A stretch of DNA of 55,263 nt from an uncultured Bacilli bacterium (lineage in GTDB: Bacteria > Bacillota_I > Bacilli_A > RFN20 > CAG-449): the NCBI GenBank assembly GCA_947591215.1, contig CANQCZ010000006.1, positions 1-55,263 on the forward strand. The letters are read 5' to 3'. The position numbers and the translations under genes were made by a program. Positions 52,171 through 55,263 of this stretch are shown piece after piece (the first letter of the stretch is position 1; every line of letters starts with the position of its first letter). The notes under the pieces are model-generated. The model was not told the origin of the DNA and made no database searches. It saw only the letters and a program-made list of their open reading frames with translations.

Positions 52171-52505
52171 TATTGAACACCCATAACTTTGATATCCACC
52201 GAAAATGGAACCATTTCAATCATCTGGGTAAAAGCGGAAGCGACTTCTTCTTGAATCTGAGTGCATACGTCATTGACATTGACGTTGCTACCAACGCAGA
52301 TTTCGATTTTAACCATCACTTTCCCGTTTCGGATTTCACAATGAACGGGTTTATGGAAAGTAAAGAAAAATTTATCGGAATTCGGTTTAATTTTAACCCC
52401 TTGTATTCTATTGGTGACATCGGTGGCAATCTGATCGAAAACGACTCTTGAAATGCCTAAAGCCCCGCGATTATTATAGTTTTGAATATAAACATATTCA
52501 GCCAT
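52170..52505 (-). CDS. Asp23/Gls24 family envelope stress protein
   Basis: A 111-residue member of the Asp23/Gls24 (YqhY-type) family: ISRVVFDQIATDVTNRIQGV near residue 18, VMVKIEICVGSNVNVNDVCTQIQEEVASAFTQM near 62, and the closing VDIKVMGVQ. Members are membrane-associated or lipid-metabolism-linked proteins, often encoded just before nusB. Here the pair is split by the lipoprotein, AbiEi and other genes, so about 3.5 kb appears to have been inserted. GGAGG precedes the ATG. Confidence 0.9.
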   Translation of the reverse strand: MAEYVYIQNYNNRGALGISRVVFDQIATDVTNRIQGVKIKPNSDKFFFTFHKPVHCEIRNGKVMVKIEICVGSNVNVNDVCTQIQEEVASAFTQMIEMVPFSVDIKVMGVQ

Positions 52506-52528
52506 AACGTACCTCCTATAATACTCTT

Positions 52529-54049
52529 TTATTTAAGGCGATAAATAACCGAAGAATTCGGTTTTAAAGCCATTTGATCGAGATCTAAGCAACAATGTTC
52601 GCAACCATTGATCGCTAAGATTTCTTTGACGTCTTGAAGTTTATAATCGACAGAAGAAAGATTGATCACTACGCGAATCGTCCCTCTTCTATAAGCGATG
52701 ATTTTACTAGCATCGTCGCAAATTTCAAGTTGAAAATCGCGCGAGCGAAGCTCTTCATTATTGTTTCTAATGGCGATTAAGCGGCGAATGTAATTTAATA
52801 GTGATTTTGGATTCTGTTCTTGTGAAGCCACCGAAGCTTCGTCATCGCCAACTGGTAAATAAAGCTCTTTAGAAGTTGAAAAACCACGTTGCGGTTCATC
52901 GCTCCATTGCATCGGTGTTCGATCTCCGGTGCGTTGGTAACCGCCGTCTTTACTCGGTAAATCGCGATGGACCATCCCGATTTCATCGCCATAGTATAAA
53001 AACGGCGTTCCGGGTAAAGTATAAAGCATCATATAAAAGATTCTTAATGGTTTTTTATCTAAGAAAGAAGCGATACGCGGCGTATCGTGATTGCCGGAGA
53101 TAAAAGCCAAATAGCCATTATTTTGATTGGCATCGTCGATCCTTTCAAGTAGGTCTTTCTTGAAGAAAGAAAAGTCACCGCCATTTAAAACCGCTTTACC
53201 GCGCGTACTTTCAGTAGAACGAACGAGACGATGGAAACAATTGTCCCAATGATCCAAAACAAAATCGGCATCGAATCCGCAAGCTAATGAGCGCTTGGGG
53301 TTTGACCATTCCGAAACCAAAACGGCTTCAGGATAGTCCTTTTCAAAGACGTCGCGTTTAAATTCACGCCACAACTCCATCGTCTTTGTCTTATCGTCGT
53401 CGCCTTTAACCAAGGAATCGGCCATGTCGACTCTAAAACCATCGACGCCCTTTTGTAACCAAAAGCGCATCACTGACTTCAAAAAGTTTTTCGCGGGCTC
53501 TGTTCTTTTATCGCCGAAGGGGATCTGCCATTCGGGATATTCGATTTTATTCCACCCGTAATTAAACGCCGGTTGCGTAAAAAAGAAATTTACCATATAA
53601 CAGCCGAAACGATCATAGCGTCCGGCGATCATTCGATAGTAAGGCGGCAATTCCCAAACGTTGTTATTCCAAATGAAAAGATCGGAATATTCGTTGCGTT
53701 CGGCTTTGCCACTTTCAATAAAATACTTGTTCTCTTCACTGGCGTGTCCAGCCACCAAATCGATAATGATTCTAATATTGCGTTTATGGGCAGTTTCAAG
53801 CAAATCTTCGAAATCTTTCATCGTTCCGAAACGTGGATCGACATCTTTAAAGTCACTCACGTCGTATCCGCCGTCTTTAAACGGCGATTTAAAGAACGGA
53901 TTCAGCCATATCGCGTTAACTCCTAGAGATTCAACATAATCCAATTTTTGTTGAATACCTTTTAAATCACCGATTCCATCGCCATTAGAATCGTAAAATG
54001 AGGTCGGATATATTTCGTAAAAAATCGCATCTTTCAACCATTTAGCCAT
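52529..54049 (-). CDS. GH13 alpha-glucosidase / oligo-1,6-glucosidase-like enzyme
   Basis: A 506-residue cytoplasmic alpha-amylase-superfamily enzyme. The four conserved regions are visible: DLVAGH (97-102), GFRVDMAD (204-211, nucleophile D208), VLVSEW (243-248, acid/base E247) and ISGNHDT (317-323). FYEIYPTSFYDSNGDGIGDLKGI is typical of the oligo-1,6-glucosidase and trehalose-6-phosphate-hydrolase group. Region I has Gly where Asn usually precedes His. Exact substrate (isomaltose, trehalose-P, sucrose) is uncertain. No signal peptide is seen. It starts 2 nt after the upstream exported-protein gene. Confidence 0.88.
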   Translation of the reverse strand: MAKWLKDAIFYEIYPTSFYDSNGDGIGDLKGIQQKLDYVESLGVNAIWLNPFFKSPFKDGGYDVSDFKDVDPRFGTMKDFEDLLETAHKRNIRIIIDLVAGHASEENKYFIESGKAERNEYSDLFIWNNNVWELPPYYRMIAGRYDRFGCYMVNFFFTQPAFNYGWNKIEYPEWQIPFGDKRTEPAKNFLKSVMRFWLQKGVDGFRVDMADSLVKGDDDKTKTMELWREFKRDVFEKDYPEAVLVSEWSNPKRSLACGFDADFVLDHWDNCFHRLVRSTESTRGKAVLNGGDFSFFKKDLLERIDDANQNNGYLAFISGNHDTPRIASFLDKKPLRIFYMMLYTLPGTPFLYYGDEIGMVHRDLPSKDGGYQRTGDRTPMQWSDEPQRGFSTSKELYLPVGDDEASVASQEQNPKSLLNYIRRLIAIRNNNEELRSRDFQLEICDDASKIIAYRRGTIRVVINLSSVDYKLQDVKEILAINGCEHCCLDLDQMALKPNSSVIYRLK

Positions 54050-54051
54050 AA

Positions 54052-54942
54052 TTATTTTTTCTCCTCTTCATCGGTAAAGTTCATATATGAGTATTCCCCG
54101 ATTTCTTCATCAAATTGTAAATCGGTGCTTTGGACGTTGACTGGGGCCTTTAAGTAGCGTTCGGTTTTGATTTCAACCGTGGATAAAAACGAAATAAAGG
54201 TCATATCTTCGTAATTTCTCTTTTCAAAATCCTCGTCTTCTAAAAGCGAGAAAGTATTGCTTTCTTCTTCTAAAAGATTTAAATCGGCTAACCAATCGTC
54301 ATTTTTCTCGGTATCGAAGTTAAAATTTTCATTGTCGTTTGAAGCCATTAAGGTGTTGAGATTTAATCCTTTGTCGAGAATATCGGGACTTATTCCTAAG
54401 GAAAATTTGATATAATCGCCATCGCGACTGGCGCTGAAATTATATTTGTCGGCGATATCTCGAGCGTTTAATTCGCCATAATCGATCTCATCTAAAAGTC
54501 CTTGATTTGTTTTGAAAAAACTTTCAAGATACCATCCCTTAAATACCATAGCATTATTTTCATCGTGTCGAGTATCGTTATTGTTAGCTAACAAAGACCC
54601 TAACAAAAGCTTTTGAGCACTATAATTGTCAATGTCATCGTTTAATTTATAACTGCGGGCAAAAGCCGGAATAAAATTATTGGTTTCAAATAAAATCGGA
54701 GCTTCAAAGGTAAAACTTAAAGAAGGTGAAACTTCACTCAAGGCGTGAATATCGAATTTGACTACCAAGTTTTTGTCGTTATTCACGGTAAGTTTCTTCG
54801 CTTTATCATCAGTTACCAAAAAACTCGTAGTATCCCATACTTTGATGGAAGCACTATCGATTTGCGAGGTCGAATCATTGCTATAGGAACTGAATCCTAA
54901 AGCGGTGACGCCTGATATTAAAAGCAAATTGAGTTTGATCAC
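54052..54942 (-). CDS. Exported acidic protein of unknown function
   Basis: Unrecognised 296-residue protein with a probable N-terminal signal sequence (MIKLNLLLISGVTALGFSSY) and a hydrophilic, Asn/Asp/Glu-rich remainder. Segments such as ISLGISPDILDKGLNLNTL suggest a folded domain. There is no lipobox Cys and no other membrane helix. AAGGAG precedes the ATG. It is co-directional with the GH13 gene 2 nt downstream, so they probably form an operon. Confidence 0.6.
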   Translation of the reverse strand: MIKLNLLLISGVTALGFSSYSNDSTSQIDSASIKVWDTTSFLVTDDKAKKLTVNNDKNLVVKFDIHALSEVSPSLSFTFEAPILFETNNFIPAFARSYKLNDDIDNYSAQKLLLGSLLANNNDTRHDENNAMVFKGWYLESFFKTNQGLLDEIDYGELNARDIADKYNFSASRDGDYIKFSLGISPDILDKGLNLNTLMASNDNENFNFDTEKNDDWLADLNLLEEESNTFSLLEDEDFEKRNYEDMTFISFLSTVEIKTERYLKAPVNVQSTDLQFDEEIGEYSYMNFTDEEEKK

Positions 54943-54962
54943 CCTGCGCTCCTTTCTAATCT

Positions 54963-54986
54963 AAATATAGATTTATATCTATATTT
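54963..54986 (-). promoter_or_regulatory. Perfect palindrome upstream of the exported-protein operon
   Basis: AAATATAGAT (54963-54972) and ATCTATATTT (54977-54986) form a perfect 10-bp inverted repeat with a 4-nt centre, about 20 bp upstream of the gene start. It could be an operator; no regulator is identified. Confidence 0.4.
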
Positions 54987-55040
54987 TAAATTTTGAAGGC
55001 AAGATTTGCAATCAAATATATTTAAAGTGTCGGAAATATT

Positions 55041-55075
55041 AAAAAAAGTTCCCCATTTTGTAATGAGAAACCTTT
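55041..55075 (-). terminator. Probable minus-strand terminator
   Basis: An imperfect hairpin (about 55045-55075) followed on the minus strand by a run of seven T (plus 55041-55047). It would end transcription arriving from beyond the right edge of the window. Confidence 0.5.
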
Positions 55076-55160
55076 AAATTTAGACATCGCGAATTGAAAG
55101 ACTGATCTTTTTATTGGTACGGGAGTTTGACAGTTTGAAGTAAAAAAACAAAGGAAAAAG

Positions 55161-55198
55161 AGAAGAGTTTATACTACGTATAAATCTTCTTTTTATTT
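55161..55198. terminator. Hairpin with T-run, probably bidirectional terminator
   Basis: AGAAGA and TTTATAC (55161-55174) pair with GTATAAA and TCTTCT (55178-55190), followed by TTTTATTTTT on the plus strand. No plus-strand gene lies directly upstream, so its use is unclear. Confidence 0.5.
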
Positions 55199-55244
55199 TT
55201 GTCAAATTTATGTTATTTTTTAGTAGCCATTTATAGTACTATTA

Positions 55245-55253
55245 TGCTATAAT
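55245..55253 (+). promoter_or_regulatory. Extended -10 promoter at the window edge
   Basis: TGCTATAAT (TATAAT at 55248-55253 with upstream TG) points rightward, so a plus-strand gene probably begins just outside the window. Confidence 0.5.
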
Positions 55254-55263
55254 ATTATTAGGT

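Larger units (their letters stand above)
54943..55263. other. Intergenic region at the right edge of the window
   Basis: 321 bp without a recognisable gene. It holds a 10-bp palindrome close to the exported-protein start, two hairpins with T-runs, and a -10-like element at the edge. Only short unsupported frames are present. Confidence 0.55.

Noticed and set aside
55076-55160. Short minus-strand frame (MSKFKGFSLQNGEL) at the right edge
   Set aside because: No ribosome site, and the frame runs through a terminator hairpin.

Overview
The window reads as a chromosomal segment of a low-GC, Gram-positive, spore-forming member of the Bacillota, class Bacilli in the broad sense (Erysipelotrichia / RF39-like side, which I cannot place more exactly). 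Gene order follows the Bacillus subtilis blocks glyS-dnaG-sigA-trmK-nif3-ispH-yqfQ-cshB-yqfT-ispG, yqeG-yqeH-yhbY-nadD-yqeK-rsfS-mtnN and asp23-nusB-xseA-xseB-dxs-recN-spoIVB-spo0A. The genes use the standard code: TGA is a normal stop (rpoD, for example) and Trp is TGG. Spo0A, SpoIVB, a SpoIIIAH-like protein and an intact pro-sigma-K argue for real or recently lost sporulation. IspG, IspH and Dxs indicate the MEP isoprenoid pathway.

Layout. 1-17.3 kb: replication, sigma factor and translation genes (glyS, dnaG, rpoD, trmK, rel, apt, a T-box-controlled hisS-aspS operon, cshB), with a few convergent genes (ispH, yqfQ-like, yqfT-like, ispG). 17.4-18.7 kb: an accessory island with a small basic protein gene and three tandem copies of a roughly 93-nt structured RNA. 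Each copy has its own minus-strand sigma-A promoter and U-run, and one copy follows a broken duplicate of the end of the protein gene. 18.8-20.7 kb: rpmG, a metallo-beta-lactamase-fold hydrolase, a membrane protein and efp. 20.7-24.4 kb: a promoter-led four-gene operon (N-formylglutamate-amidohydrolase-like protein, a membrane-anchored multi-barrel-like protein, two RimK-like ATP-grasp ligases) that matches no characterised pathway I know. 24.6-30.8 kb: spoIIIAH-like, yneF, plsY, parE-parC. 30.8-35.7 kb: sigK and the yqeG-to-mtnN ribosome-assembly/NAD operon, in which nadD and yqeK are fused.

36-48.6 kb is one long minus-strand block: nusB-xseA-xseB-dxs-recN-spoIVB-spo0A-dinB-xerD-deoB, then an ABC binding lipoprotein and permease without an adjacent ATPase. 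48.7-51.7 kb looks acquired: an AbiEi-type antitoxin whose AbiEii toxin partner is reduced to a 21-codon stub, and a large lipoprotein of unknown function. 51.7-55.2 kb holds a membrane protein, an Asp23-family protein, a GH13 glucosidase and an exported protein.

The most unusual features are the triple small-RNA array beside the basic protein, the double-ATP-grasp operon, a T-box whose specifier region reads GACAC upstream of hisS-aspS, a 10-base motif (TTAGTAGATA) repeated just after four stop codons, and an EF-P with Met at the usual modification site. All functional statements come from reading the sequence and from remembered family features; no database search was run.
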